DNA of 64,000 bases. Source: Modicisalibacter sp033446685. GTDB taxonomy: Bacteria; Pseudomonadota; Gammaproteobacteria; Pseudomonadales; Halomonadaceae. The notes under the pieces are model-generated. The model was not told the DNA's origin, ran no database searches, and worked only from the letters and a program-made list of their open reading frames with translations. Each line of letters opens with the position of its first letter. Positions within the stretch are counted from its first letter, which is position 1. Positions 22,746 to 32,253 of the stretch are shown here, one piece after another. The stretch spans positions 434,001-498,000 of the forward strand of contig NZ_JAWQLY010000001.1 of the NCBI RefSeq assembly GCF_033446685.1. Direction: 5' to 3'. A program made the translations under genes and the position numbers.

Positions 22746-24515
22746 ATGAGCGACGTCGCCTCTTCGCAGCAGAGCAATGCTCGAGAGAACCATGGCCGGG
22801 CCGCCAATGCCTCGGCTCAAGGTTCCTCCGCGCAAGGTCTGCTCACGCAATTGCGTACGAATCCACGCATTCCGTTGATCATTGCCGCTGCCGCGGCGAT
22901 CGCCCTGATCGCCGTGCTGCTGCTGTGGGCGCGCAGCCCCGAATACCGGGTGCTGTATAGCAATCTGAGCAACGCCGACGGCGGGAGCATCATCAACGAA
23001 CTCGACGCCCGTGGCATTCCCTATCAATTCAGCGAGGGCGGCGGTGCGCTGCTGGTACCCGCCGACCAGGTCCACACACTGCGCCTGCAACTCGCCGAAC
23101 AGGGCCTGCCCAAGGGCGGCGACGTGGGCTTCGAACTGATGGACAACCAAGCCTTCGGTATCAGCCAGTTCGCCGAGCAGATCAACTTTCAGCGTTCGCT
23201 GGAAGGGGAACTGGCGCAATCCATGAAGGCGCTCGGGCCGGTCGCCCAGGCCCGCGTGCATCTGTCGATGGCCAAGCCCTCGGTGTTCGTGCGCGAGAGC
23301 GAACCCGCCAAGGCCTCGGTGGTGCTGACTCTCGAACCCGGTCGGGTGCTCGGCGAAGGCCAGGTCAATGCCATCGTGCACATGGTTTCCAGCAGCGTTC
23401 CCCAACTGGCCACCGAGGCGGTCACCGTGGTCGACCAGAACGGTCGGCTGCTGTCGCGCAACGGCAGCCAACTGGGCGGCCTCGACGGCACACAACTGAG
23501 TTACGTCCAGGAAATCGAAAAGACCTACCAGAAGAATATCGAGCGCATCCTCGCGCCGATCCTGGGCGCAGACAACGTCCGCGCCCAAGTCGCGGCGCAG
23601 GTCGACTTTTCCAAGCGCGAGCAGACCGCCGAGCGCTACTCTCCCAATCAGGCGCCGAACGAGGCTGCTGTTCGCAGCCGCCAGGTAAGTGAGTCGTACA
23701 CCGGCGGCGATGTGGCGCCCAGCGGCATCCCCGGTGCGCTTTCCAATACCCCGCCGGGGACGGCGGCCTCGCCGATCGACAATGGCGCAGCCAAACAAGG
23801 TGACAATGCCGACGCCGCAGACGGCGGTGAAAACGATGCCCAGGCCACCGACAAGGCGAACACGCCACCGAGCCGCCTGGACCGCAACGACACCGTCAAC
23901 TACGAGGTCGATCACCACGTCGAACACGTCCAGTTCGAGCGCGGCGGCGTCGAGCGCCTCTCGGTAGCGGTCGTGGTCGATTATCGCGAGGGGCTCAACG
24001 AGGCCGGCGAAACCGTCAAGCAGCCGCTCAGCGACGAGCAGCTGGCGCAGATCGAGCGACTGGTGCGCCAGGCCATGGGCTTCTCGCAAGCGCGCGGCGA
24101 TGCCATAGAAGTGGTCAACAGCCCGTTCACCGAAAGCGACGAGACGATCGTGGAAGTGCCGTGGTGGCAGACCCCGGGAGTGCTGCAACTGGCGATGACC
24201 CTGGGCCGTTACCTGCTGGTCGCTCTGGCCGCGCTGTTCCTGTGGTTCATGGTCCTGCGTCCGCTGATCAAGCGTCAGAGCGCAGCCCTGCCCGCGAACC
24301 AGTCGGCCGCCCTGCGTAGCCCGACCGCGGTATCCGTCGGCGGCAACGAGGACTATGACGACAGCGATGCACTGAGCGAAGCCGCCGAGGCACCACCGCG
24401 CCGCCGTCGCCGCGCCAACGCCTACGAGCAGAACCTCAAGGATGCCCGCGAGATTGCCCAGGAAGATCCGCGGCTGGTAGCCATGATCGTCAGAAGCTGG
24501 ATGAACGACAAATGA
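22746..24515 (+). CDS. fliF: Flagellar MS-ring protein FliF
   Basis: FliF assembles the inner-membrane MS ring that houses the export gate. The 589 residues carry an N-terminal transmembrane segment (residues 40-62, IPLIIAAAAAIALIAVLLLW) followed by the YscJ-type ring-building motif RVLYSNLSNADGGSIINELD, then QINFQRSLEGELAQSMKALG. A low-complexity loop lies around residues 300-385. A second transmembrane segment lies near residues 478-505 (LGRYLLVALAALFLWFMVLR), and the FliG-binding tail ends MIVRSWMNDK. It opens the fliFGHIJK-fliLMNOPQR run and overlaps fliG by four bases (ATGA). Confidence 0.97.
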   Translation: MSDVASSQQSNARENHGRAANASAQGSSAQGLLTQLRTNPRIPLIIAAAAAIALIAVLLLWARSPEYRVLYSNLSNADGGSIINELDARGIPYQFSEGGGALLVPADQVHTLRLQLAEQGLPKGGDVGFELMDNQAFGISQFAEQINFQRSLEGELAQSMKALGPVAQARVHLSMAKPSVFVRESEPAKASVVLTLEPGRVLGEGQVNAIVHMVSSSVPQLATEAVTVVDQNGRLLSRNGSQLGGLDGTQLSYVQEIEKTYQKNIERILAPILGADNVRAQVAAQVDFSKREQTAERYSPNQAPNEAAVRSRQVSESYTGGDVAPSGIPGALSNTPPGTAASPIDNGAAKQGDNADAADGGENDAQATDKANTPPSRLDRNDTVNYEVDHHVEHVQFERGGVERLSVAVVVDYREGLNEAGETVKQPLSDEQLAQIERLVRQAMGFSQARGDAIEVVNSPFTESDETIVEVPWWQTPGVLQLAMTLGRYLLVALAALFLWFMVLRPLIKRQSAALPANQSAALRSPTAVSVGGNEDYDDSDALSEAAEAPPRRRRRANAYEQNLKDAREIAQEDPRLVAMIVRSWMNDK

Positions 24516-25507
24516 TCGAAATGACCGGCGCCCGCCGCGGTGCAATCCTGCTGCTCTCCCTCGATGAAGACAGCGCAGCCGAAATCTTCAAGTTCCTCGG
24601 TGCCAAGGAGGTTCAGGAGATCAGCATGGAGATGGCCAAGCTCGACCAGGTCTCCCACGAGGAAATGACTCAGGTGCTCGCCGAATTCCACGACGAGGCC
24701 GAACAGTTCACCGCCGTCAACCTGCACTCAAGCGACCACATCCGCACAGTGCTCACCAAGGCATTGGGCAGCGATCGCGCTTCGAGCCTGATCGAGGACA
24801 TCCTCGAGAGCACCAGCAGCGCCTCGGGCATCGATTCGCTGAATCTGATGGAGCCGTCGATGGTCGCCGAGATGATCCGCGACGAGCATCCGCAGATCAT
24901 CGCCACGATCCTCGTGCACCTCGAGCGCCATCAGGCGGCGAGCATCCTCGAGCTGTTCGACGACAAGCTGCGCAACGACGTGGTGCTGCGTATCGCCACG
25001 TTCAGCGGCGTCCAGCCGGCCGCCCTGCAGGAGCTCACCGAAGTGCTCGGCGGCATGCTCGATGGCCAGAACCTCAAGCGCAGCAAGATGGGCGGCGTGA
25101 GAACCGCGGCCGAGATCCTCAACCTGATGAACTCCGCTCAGGAAGAGGTCGTCATCGAGACCGTGCGCGCCCACAGCGAGGACCTGGCCCAGAAGATCAT
25201 CGACGAGATGTTCCTGTTCGAGAACATCATGGACATCGACGATCGCGGCATCCAGCTGATCCTCAAGGAAGTCGACACCAACTCGCTGGTCGTCGCACTC
25301 AAGGGCGCGCCGGATGCGCTGCTCGAGAAATTCATGGCCAACATGTCGCAGCGTGCCGCCCAGATGCTGCAGGAAGACCTCGAGGCCCGCGGGCCGATCC
25401 GTGTGTCCCAGGTCGAGACCGAACAGAAGACCATCCTGCAGATCGTGCGCCGACTCGCCGACAGCGGCGAAATAGCCCTGGGCGGAGGCGACGACAGCTA
25501 TGTCTGA
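24512..25507 (+). CDS. fliG: Flagellar motor switch protein FliG
   Basis: FliG links the MS ring to the C ring and takes torque from the stator. The 331 residues match the usual length and show N (GARRGAILLLSLDEDSAAEI), middle (the EHPQIIAT motif as DEHPQIIATILVHLERHQAA, then the helical linker) and C-terminal domains. The C-terminal domain includes MFLFENIMDIDDRGIQLILK, with its charged torque-helix residues. Its start overlaps the fliF stop and its end overlaps fliH by eight bases, indicating tight translational coupling. Confidence 0.97.
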   Translation: MIEMTGARRGAILLLSLDEDSAAEIFKFLGAKEVQEISMEMAKLDQVSHEEMTQVLAEFHDEAEQFTAVNLHSSDHIRTVLTKALGSDRASSLIEDILESTSSASGIDSLNLMEPSMVAEMIRDEHPQIIATILVHLERHQAASILELFDDKLRNDVVLRIATFSGVQPAALQELTEVLGGMLDGQNLKRSKMGGVRTAAEILNLMNSAQEEVVIETVRAHSEDLAQKIIDEMFLFENIMDIDDRGIQLILKEVDTNSLVVALKGAPDALLEKFMANMSQRAAQMLQEDLEARGPIRVSQVETEQKTILQIVRRLADSGEIALGGGDDSYV

Positions 25508-26231
25508 TCACCTGGTCAGCCCCGAACATGACGACGGCGCCTGGCGGCGCTGGCGGATGGATGAACTGGGCAGCCCCGATCAGCTGCGCAGCCAGCGCGA
25601 ACGCCGCGAGCGGGTGCGCCAGCAGGCCGCCCAGCGTCAGGCCGAACTCGACGCGATGCGCAAGCAGGCCCGTCAGGAGGCCTATCAGGCCGGCTATCAG
25701 GAAGGCTACGAACAGGGCCAGCAGGCGGGCTACGAAGCCGGTCTGAAGGAAGGCCGCGAAGCCGGCGAAGTCGAGATGCAGCGCCAGACCCGCGAAACGC
25801 TGGAACCGTTGTTGCCGCTAGCCGCGCAGTTCGGCGAGGCACTCGCCGCCCTCGACGAGGAGATGGCCGAGCACCTCGTCGATCTCGCGCTGGCGACCGG
25901 TCGCCAGCTCGCCGGCGAGGCCCTCGAGGCACGCCCCGAGGCGATTCTGGATATCGTTCGCGAGCTGCTGCACGTCGAGCCGTCGCTCTCCGGGCGGCCA
26001 CGACTGTGGCTGCATCCCGCCGACCTGGCCCTGGTCAAGGCTCAGCTCGGCCACGAATTCGAGGCCGCCGGCTGGCAGTTGCAGCCCGACGATCTAGTGA
26101 GCCGCGGCGGCTGCCGCGCGACCAGCGCCAACGGCGATCTCGACGCCACCCTGGAATCGCGCTGGGAAACCATCGCCAACCAGGTTCGTCGTCGCAATTC
26201 CGTCATCGACACCAACGAGAAGCCGTCATGA
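25500..26231 (+). CDS. fliH: Flagellar export ATPase regulator FliH
   Basis: FliH binds and restrains the export ATPase FliI and docks it at the C ring. The 243 residues contain the glycine-repeat helix typical of FliH around residues 60-85 (QAYQAGYQEGYEQGQQAGYE), after a basic, Gln-rich coiled coil. The C-terminal half has the FliI-binding domain (LAATGRQLAGEALEARPEAI-like, ending WRTIANQVRRRN-like). The stop overlaps the ATG of fliI (ATGA). Confidence 0.94.
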   Translation: MSDHLVSPEHDDGAWRRWRMDELGSPDQLRSQRERRERVRQQAAQRQAELDAMRKQARQEAYQAGYQEGYEQGQQAGYEAGLKEGREAGEVEMQRQTRETLEPLLPLAAQFGEALAALDEEMAEHLVDLALATGRQLAGEALEARPEAILDIVRELLHVEPSLSGRPRLWLHPADLALVKAQLGHEFEAAGWQLQPDDLVSRGGCRATSANGDLDATLESRWETIANQVRRRNSVIDTNEKPS

Positions 26232-27628
26232 GCGCCGGCGAAGCCAACCGCCACCAGGGCCATTGGCGCAGTGCGCTCGGTGGCGTCCACCAACGTGTCA
26301 GTGCGCTGCCCAACTATCGCGCCAGCGGACGCATCGTGCGTGCCACCGGCCTGGTACTCGAGGCGGTCGGCCTGCGCATCCCCCTGGGTAGCGCCTGTCG
26401 CATCGAGCTCTCGTCGCAATCGAGCAGCCCGGGCAGCCCCTCTGCGCGCTACGCCGAGGCCGAAGTGGTCGGCTTCTCCGGCGAGAAGCTGTTCCTGATG
26501 CCGCTCGAGGAGATCAGCGGCTTGTTGCCCGGCTCGCGGGTACTGCCGCTGGGTGACGGCCACGAGGCCAACAGCAGCGCACGGCGCTTTCCGCTCGGCG
26601 ATCTGCTGCTGGGCCGCGTCGTCGACGGCAACGGCCGGCCACTGGATGGCAAGGGCGCGTTGCATGACGTGCGCCACGCGCCACTGGCCACCCCGCCCTT
26701 CAACCCCATGGCGCGGGCCCCGATCGATACTCAGATCGACGTCGGCATTCGCGCCATCAATGGCCTGCTGAGCGTCGGCCGTGGACAGCGCATGGGGCTG
26801 TTCGCTGGTTCCGGCGTGGGTAAGTCGGTGCTGCTGGGCATGATGGCCCGCTACACCCAGGCGGACGTGATCGTGGTCGGGCTGATCGGCGAGCGCGGAC
26901 GCGAAGTCCAGGACTTCATCGAGAACATCCTCGGCGAAGAGGGGCGCCGCCGCGCGGTGGTCGTCGCCGCGCCCGCCGATACCTCGCCGCTGCAGCGCCT
27001 GCAGGGCGCGTCCTACGCCACGCGGCTCGCCGAGGATTTCCGCGATGCCGGGCGCAACGTGCTGCTGATCATGGACTCACTGACCCGCTACGCCATGGCC
27101 CAGCGCGAGATCGCCCTGGCGATCGGCGAGCCGCCGGCGACCAAGGGTTATCCGCCCTCGGTGTTCGCCAAGCTGCCCAGCCTGGTCGAGCGCGCCGGTA
27201 ACGGCCCCAGAGGCGGCGGCTCGATCACCGCTTTCTATACCGTGCTGACCGAGGGCGACGACCAGCAGGATCCGATCGCCGATTCGGCGCGGGCGATTCT
27301 CGACGGCCACATCGTGCTCTCGCGCCAGCTCGCCGAAGGCGGCCACTACCCGGCCATCGATATCGAGGCATCGATCAGCCGGGCAATGACCGCCATCGTC
27401 AGCGGCGAGCATCACCGCCGGGCCCAGCAGTTCAAGCAGCTGGTCTCGCGCTATCAGCGCAACCGCGACCTGATCAGCGTCGGCGCCTATACCCCGGGGC
27501 ACGACCCGCAGCTCGACCAGGCGGTCTCCATGTTCCCGGCGCTCGAGCGCTTCTTGCAGCAGCGCATCGACGAACGCGCGAATATCGACGAAACACGGCA
27601 GGTATTGGACGGATTGGTCAACGCCTGA
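26228..27628 (+). CDS. fliI: Flagellum-specific export ATPase FliI
   Basis: FliI powers export of flagellar substrates, with an F1-beta-like fold. The 466 residues show the Walker A motif AGSGVGKSVL (Gly194-Ser200), ERGREVQDFIENILGEEGRR, the Walker B region LLIMDSLTRYAMAQREIALA and GGGSITAFYTVLTEGDDQQD. The ATG overlapping the fliH stop gives the usual family length; upstream in-frame codons continue into the fliH sequence and are not a start. It is followed by fliJ. Confidence 0.97.
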   Translation: MSAGEANRHQGHWRSALGGVHQRVSALPNYRASGRIVRATGLVLEAVGLRIPLGSACRIELSSQSSSPGSPSARYAEAEVVGFSGEKLFLMPLEEISGLLPGSRVLPLGDGHEANSSARRFPLGDLLLGRVVDGNGRPLDGKGALHDVRHAPLATPPFNPMARAPIDTQIDVGIRAINGLLSVGRGQRMGLFAGSGVGKSVLLGMMARYTQADVIVVGLIGERGREVQDFIENILGEEGRRRAVVVAAPADTSPLQRLQGASYATRLAEDFRDAGRNVLLIMDSLTRYAMAQREIALAIGEPPATKGYPPSVFAKLPSLVERAGNGPRGGGSITAFYTVLTEGDDQQDPIADSARAILDGHIVLSRQLAEGGHYPAIDIEASISRAMTAIVSGEHHRRAQQFKQLVSRYQRNRDLISVGAYTPGHDPQLDQAVSMFPALERFLQQRIDERANIDETRQVLDGLVNA

Positions 27629-27675
27629 ATGGGTATGCTGGGCAAAGCTAGGCTGACCACACCAGGTAAATCATC

Positions 27676-28146
27676 ATGACTCAAGCGACACCACTGGACA
27701 CGTTGATTTCGCTGACCCGCGACTCGCGCGACACTGCCAGCCTTAAGCTGGCCGAGCTGCGACGCGCGCGTCACGATGCCCAGGCCCAGTTGGATACGCT
27801 TTTTCGCTATCGCCAGGAATATCGCGAACGCTTGCAGGGAGCCATGGCTCAAGGCATCGGCCCCGATAGCTGGCAGAATTACCAGCAATTCCTGGCGTCG
27901 CTGGACAATGCCATCGAGCGCGCCCGCCAGTCATTGAGCGAACGCGAGAATCAGCTCAATCGGGGACAGCAGCATTGGCAGGACGAGCAGCGCAAGCTCT
28001 CCGCCTACGACACCCTGGTGGATCGGCGCCAGCAGCGCGAGCAACAGCGCTCCTCGCGTCAGGAGCAGCGTCACAACGATGAAATGGCCAGCGGCCTGAT
28101 GTTGCGCCGTCAACACAACGAATCCCGACACGGGTCGAGCCACTAG
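27676..28146 (+). CDS. fliJ: Flagellar export chaperone FliJ
   Basis: FliJ is a small coiled-coil protein that links the FliI ring to the export gate FlhA. The 156 residues are almost entirely charged helix (SLKLAELRRARHDAQAQLDT, then QYRERLQGAMAQG-like), with the family's WxxYxxFLxxLD motif as SWQNYQQFLASLDNAIERAR. The C-terminal part is Arg/Gln-rich and extends slightly beyond typical FliJ. The start is weakly preceded by AGG. It sits between fliI and fliK, as in most enteric-type clusters. Confidence 0.93.
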   Translation: MTQATPLDTLISLTRDSRDTASLKLAELRRARHDAQAQLDTLFRYRQEYRERLQGAMAQGIGPDSWQNYQQFLASLDNAIERARQSLSERENQLNRGQQHWQDEQRKLSAYDTLVDRRQQREQQRSSRQEQRHNDEMASGLMLRRQHNESRHGSSH

Positions 28147-28178
28147 GCTCTACTTGAAAAAGTAAGGAGGCCCGTCAC

Positions 28179-29564
28179 ATGGCCATGTCACCTCTGCCTG
28201 CAGTCTCTTCCAGTCAACCGGCCTCGGGCAGCCGGCCCGCCCAGGACGGCCAGGCTACCGGCGGTTTCGCCCAGTTGTTCGCGCAAGCCAACCAGCCCGG
28301 CAAGACGGCTGGCGGCGCCGAGGGCAACTCGCGCAGTGCAGCGAATCGCCCGGATGAAGCCCATACCGACGAGCAAGGCGACTTCGATGATGCCGGGGCA
28401 CTAATCAACGACGAGGCACAGGCTTTGCTGAGCCTGCCTGCCCAGGGCAACGCCGCGCTAATTGCGGGGGAAAGCGCGCTGCCAGGTAGCCAGGCGGACC
28501 TGCTCGCCTCGGCGACCGCGCAGGCTAACGCCGGCGGTACCGGCAACGGGCTGGTCGCGGGTTTCGCCGGCGACGAGCTGGCGGGCATCCAGGAGCGCCT
28601 CGATGCCCTCGCCCGTTTCCGCGACAACACCCCGCTCAATCCGCTGGGTCAGGCCATCGCCCTGGCACCGCAAATGAGCCAGCAGGGTGGTCTCGAGCGT
28701 AGCCTGCTGAGCCAGGCCGGCGGCATTGGCCAGAAGACCGCGGTTCTCGACACCACCGATCTCAAGAGCGGCCAGTCGGCGCTGTCCGGTTCAGGCGTGA
28801 CCGCGACCTTGACCGGGAATAAAGACTCCTCGGGAGCCCTGTCAGGCGTTTCCGTTTCGGGCAATACAAGTTCGGCCAACGCGGGCACGGTCGGCGGCGC
28901 CACGCTGGACTGGTCGCAGCAATTGCAGACTCAGGGCACCTCGTTTGCCGGGACACAGGAGCAGGCCGAAGGCGGCGATTGGTTGACGAGCGTCAGCGAA
29001 ACCCTGACTGCCGCTCGCACGGGCACGACGGAAACCTCGAGCGTCATGCCCCTGCATGCCGGCGCGGGCCTCGGTGCGGGTCAATCCGCGGCCACGGCCA
29101 GCGCCAGCGTCGCCCAGACGCCGACCCTGAGCGCCCCGCTGGCCTCGGCCGAATGGCAGCAGAGTCTCGGCCAGCAGCTCGTCAATATGCAGCAGCGCGG
29201 CGATCAACGCGTCCAGTTGCATCTGCACCCGGCCGAGCTAGGTCCGCTGTCGATCCATCTCAAGGTCGACGACCAGATGGCCCAGGCCCAGTTCATGTCG
29301 ACCAACCCGCACGTACGTGCCGCATTGGAGCAGGCCATTCCGCAACTGCGCGAGGCCCTCGGCGAAGCCGGCATCCAACTGGGCGAAGCGATGGTCGGCG
29401 ACCAGCAGCAAGGCCAGGAACAGGGCCATGACGGCACCGCCGATGCGCGTCGTGTCGCCGCCATGGGTAGCGGAGCCAATAGCGTCACGGGCGATGTCCT
29501 CGATGGCAGGGCGCTCGGCGATGCAGGCGGCCTCGCCATCAGCGGCGTGGATCTCTACGCCTGA
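28179..29564 (+). CDS. fliK: Flagellar hook-length control protein FliK
   Basis: FliK measures hook length and switches export specificity. The 461 residues have a long, Ala/Gly/Ser/Thr-rich, poorly conserved region of roughly 340 residues. The conserved Flg_hook C-terminal domain follows: QLHLHPAELGPLSIHLKVDD, QMAQAQFMSTNPHVRAALEQ and IPQLREALGEAGIQLGEAMV. A strong AAGGAGG precedes the ATG. The long variable region fits its ruler role. It ends the first block; fliL begins 211 bases later. Confidence 0.94.
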   Translation: MAMSPLPAVSSSQPASGSRPAQDGQATGGFAQLFAQANQPGKTAGGAEGNSRSAANRPDEAHTDEQGDFDDAGALINDEAQALLSLPAQGNAALIAGESALPGSQADLLASATAQANAGGTGNGLVAGFAGDELAGIQERLDALARFRDNTPLNPLGQAIALAPQMSQQGGLERSLLSQAGGIGQKTAVLDTTDLKSGQSALSGSGVTATLTGNKDSSGALSGVSVSGNTSSANAGTVGGATLDWSQQLQTQGTSFAGTQEQAEGGDWLTSVSETLTAARTGTTETSSVMPLHAGAGLGAGQSAATASASVAQTPTLSAPLASAEWQQSLGQQLVNMQQRGDQRVQLHLHPAELGPLSIHLKVDDQMAQAQFMSTNPHVRAALEQAIPQLREALGEAGIQLGEAMVGDQQQGQEQGHDGTADARRVAAMGSGANSVTGDVLDGRALGDAGGLAISGVDLYA

Positions 29565-29775
29565 TTGGCGTGCCGGGGGCGAACCCGGCGATGCCAGTAC
29601 TTCACTAACCTGGCCGGCGGCCGATATGCCTGAATGCATCAGCCGCCGTCACCCCGGGTCACGGAGCGTTTCGCAAAACTCCGAGATAGCCGTAAATCGG
29701 CAGCCTTTTTCGGCCACTCCGAGGGCCCCGCTGCCGGCATACTCCTCCCATCACCGATCAACGACGGCGTAAGCA

Positions 29776-30261
29776 ATGGCCAAGACGAAGACCGAAGGCA
29801 AGAAGAGCAAGCCCTGGTGGCTGCTAGGATTGCTGATTATCCTGTTATCCGTGGCTTGTTCGGCCGGGGTGTACTTTCTGCTCGATTCCCGCTCAGTAGC
29901 CAGCGAGGAAGTAGCAGAAGCCGCGCCGCCTGCCGAAGCGGAACCGCCGATCTTCGTGCCGGTACAGCCGTTCACGGTCAATATTCAGAGCGACGACTAT
30001 TCGCAGCGCTTGCTGTATATCGGCCTTTCCCTCAAGGTCGGTGACGAAGAAAGCAGTGAGCTGGTCAAGACGTATATGCCGCAGGTCAGGAGCCGGCTGC
30101 TGATGCTGCTGTCCAGCCAGAACGCCGACGACCTGATAACGCCGCAGGGCAAGGAGAAGCTGTCCCGGGAGATCCTGGCGCTGTTCGACAAGCCCTTTAG
30201 CGATCCGCCGCCGACGCTGGTCGTCGATGACGTACTCTATACTGACTTCATTGTGCAATAG
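29776..30261 (+). CDS. fliL: Flagellar basal-body-associated protein FliL
   Basis: FliL is a single-pass inner-membrane protein around the motor that supports stators. The 161 residues contain a basic N-terminus, a transmembrane segment at about residues 14-35 (WWLLGLLIILLSVACSAGVY) and the periplasmic domain. Family motifs in that domain are VQPFTVNIQSDDYSQRLLYI, VKTYMPQVRSRLLMLLSSQN and LVVDDVLYTDFIVQ. It opens the second block fliL-fliM-fliN-fliO-fliP-fliQ-fliR; fliM follows six bases later. Confidence 0.96.
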   Translation: MAKTKTEGKKSKPWWLLGLLIILLSVACSAGVYFLLDSRSVASEEVAEAAPPAEAEPPIFVPVQPFTVNIQSDDYSQRLLYIGLSLKVGDEESSELVKTYMPQVRSRLLMLLSSQNADDLITPQGKEKLSREILALFDKPFSDPPPTLVVDDVLYTDFIVQ

Positions 30262-30267
30262 GACATC

Positions 30268-31308
30268 ATGGCTCAAGACGATCTGCTCTCGCAGGATGAG
30301 ATCGACGCCCTGCTCAAGGGCGTCAGCGGCGAGGAAGAGACCACAGCCCAGGATTCGGTGGCTGGCTCGCGCGTACGTCCTTACGACCCGGCCACCCAGC
30401 ACCGGGTCATTCGCGAGCGTCTGCATGCGCTGGATATCATCAACGAGCGCTTCGCCCGCCAGTTCCGCATGAGCCTGTTCAATCTGCTGCGGCGCAGTGC
30501 CGACATTACCGTCGATAGCGTGCGCTACCAGAGCTACAGCGATTTCGCGCGGCACATTCCGGTACCCACCAATATCAACCTGATCGGCATGAAACCGTTG
30601 CGCGGCACCGCCATGGTGGTCTTTCCGCCCAACCTGGTGTTCATGGTGGTCGACAACCTGTTCGGCGGCGACGGGCGCTTCCTGACCAAGTCGGAAGGTC
30701 GCGAGTTCACGCACACCGAGCAGCGCATCATCCAGCGTCTGCTTCGGCTGGCGATCGACGCCTATCACGACGCCTGGAAATCGGTCTATCCGCTGGAGAT
30801 CGATTACATCCGCTCCGAGATGCAGGTGCGCTTCGCCAACATCACCAGTTCGCCCAATGAAATCGTGGTCAATAGCAGCTTCCACCTGGAAGTCGGCAAC
30901 CTGTCCAGCGATTTCCAGATCTGCATGCCCTACTCGATGATCGAGCCGATCCGCGATCTGCTGTCGGGGCCGTTGACCGACAGCAACGCCGAGGAGGATC
31001 GTCACTGGGGGCAGCGCATGGCCGGCGAGATCAAGGAGTCCCAGGTAGAACTGACCGCCGACTTCGCCGACGTCACGACCACCCTGGGCCGCGTGATGTC
31101 GCTCAAGGAAGGCGACGTGCTGCCCATCGAGTTGCCGGACATCGTCGCCACCCGAGTCGACGGCGTCCCGGTCATGCAGTGTGAATACGGCAGCCAGCAT
31201 GGCCAGCGAGCGCTACGCGTGCGCCGTCTGATCGACCATGCGGCATCCAATGCCAAGTTTTTTGCCCCCGGCCTGACCGCCGGAGCCAAGGAATCCGATA
31301 ATGACTGA
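30268..31308 (+). CDS. fliM: Flagellar motor switch protein FliM
   Basis: FliM is the C-ring component that binds CheY-P. The 346 residues open with the CheY-binding motif LLSQDEIDALLKGV, followed by the middle domain (PYDPATQHRVIRERLHALDI, then FARQFRMSLFNLLRR) and the SpoA-like C-terminal domain. It overlaps fliN by eight bases. An AGGA site precedes the ATG. Confidence 0.97.
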   Translation: MAQDDLLSQDEIDALLKGVSGEEETTAQDSVAGSRVRPYDPATQHRVIRERLHALDIINERFARQFRMSLFNLLRRSADITVDSVRYQSYSDFARHIPVPTNINLIGMKPLRGTAMVVFPPNLVFMVVDNLFGGDGRFLTKSEGREFTHTEQRIIQRLLRLAIDAYHDAWKSVYPLEIDYIRSEMQVRFANITSSPNEIVVNSSFHLEVGNLSSDFQICMPYSMIEPIRDLLSGPLTDSNAEEDRHWGQRMAGEIKESQVELTADFADVTTTLGRVMSLKEGDVLPIELPDIVATRVDGVPVMQCEYGSQHGQRALRVRRLIDHAASNAKFFAPGLTAGAKESDND

Positions 31309-31804
31309 CCCGAAGAACCCCGACCAGACCAACTCCGACGACGATTGGGCAAGCGCCATGGCCGAGCAGGCTTCGGAAGGCGACGCTGCCGCCGACGACC
31401 CCTGGGCGGCGGCATTCGCCGAGCAGGAAGAAGCCGAACATCAAGTCGACGAAGAGCCCCAACCGGCACCCAGCAATGCCCGGGCCGCCGGCGACTCGGT
31501 CTTCAAGCCGCTTGACGGTGTGACCGGTGTCAATGGCTCGATGCGCGATCTCGAGATGATCATGGACATCCCGGTCAAGCTGACCGTGGAACTTGGCCGC
31601 ACCCGCCTGACCATCAAGCAGTTGCTGGAGCTTGCCCAAGGCTCGGTCATCGAGCTCGACGGCCTCGCCGGTGAGCCCATGGACATCCTGATCAACGGCT
31701 ATCTGATTGCCCAGGGCGAAGTCGTCGTGGTCGACGACAAGTACGGCATCCGCATCACCGAAATCATCACACCCTCCGAGCGCGTTCAAAAGCTCAACCG
31801 ATGA
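31301..31804 (+). CDS. fliN: Flagellar motor switch protein FliN
   Basis: FliN completes the C ring with FliM and docks FliH. The 167 residues have the SpoA domain in the C-terminal half (MDIPVKLTVELGRTRLTIKQ, LLELAQGSVIELDGLAGEPM and the closing GEVVVVDDKYGIRITEIITP). The N-terminal 75 residues are long and acidic compared with the 137-residue E. coli protein. It overlaps fliM by eight bases and fliO by four (ATGA). Confidence 0.96.
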   Translation: MTDPKNPDQTNSDDDWASAMAEQASEGDAAADDPWAAAFAEQEEAEHQVDEEPQPAPSNARAAGDSVFKPLDGVTGVNGSMRDLEMIMDIPVKLTVELGRTRLTIKQLLELAQGSVIELDGLAGEPMDILINGYLIAQGEVVVVDDKYGIRITEIITPSERVQKLNR

Positions 31805-32253
31805 GTCAAACTTCCGCAACCCAGAGCGCTGCCGAGACCATCGGCAGCGCACAAGGCGACCTGATGGGCCTCGCCGTGCTCGGCAAGACGGCACTCGCCC
31901 TGGGGTTGGTCATCGCCGTGATCTTCGCCTGCAGCTACCTGCTGCGACGCCTCAACGCCGGACGCGGGCGGGGTGACCGTCATCTCAAGGTCGTGACCAG
32001 CACCGCCATCGGCCAACGCGAGCGAGTGGTCATCGTCGAGGTCGAGGGCACCTGGCTGGTGTTGGGCGTGGGCGGTGGACAGGTCACGACGCTGCACGAA
32101 CTGCCGGCGCCGAGCGAACCCGAACGTGATGAAAGCGCCGCTGTCGAAGCACAGGGCTTCGCCGCGCGTTTCGCCACGGCGCTGCGTGCCAATGCGCGCA
32201 GCTCGCTGGGACGGCGCGACAACCGCTCCGGCTCTGGGGAGGGCGAACAATGA
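31801..32253 (+). CDS. fliO: Flagellar biosynthesis protein FliO
   Basis: FliO helps stabilise FliP during export-gate assembly. The 150 residues have one transmembrane segment near residues 29-48 (GKTALALGLVIAVIFACSYL) followed by the short cytoplasmic domain with the family pattern DRHLKVVTSTAIGQRERVVI then EVEGTWLVLGVGGGQVTTLH. The C-terminal tail is basic and probably disordered. Both ends overlap neighbours by four bases. Confidence 0.93.
   Translation: MSQTSATQSAAETIGSAQGDLMGLAVLGKTALALGLVIAVIFACSYLLRRLNAGRGRGDRHLKVVTSTAIGQRERVVIVEVEGTWLVLGVGGGQVTTLHELPAPSEPERDESAAVEAQGFAARFATALRANARSSLGRRDNRSGSGEGEQ

Noticed and set aside
22596..24545. Long open frame on the minus strand across fliF (649 codons)
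   Set aside because: Antisense to a clear fliF; its translation has no family motif and such frames are common in GC-rich DNA.
26006..26227. N-terminal extension of FliI
   Set aside because: It overlaps fliH in another frame; the ATG at 26228 gives the family length and the usual ATGA overlap.
29601..29627. Possible sigma-28 site TTCA-N15-GCCGATAT before fliL
   Set aside because: The -35 matches only two of four positions; fliL is expected in an earlier class.
29893..31200. Long minus-strand frame across fliL and fliM
   Set aside because: Antisense to two well-recognised genes, with low-complexity His/Gln-rich translation.
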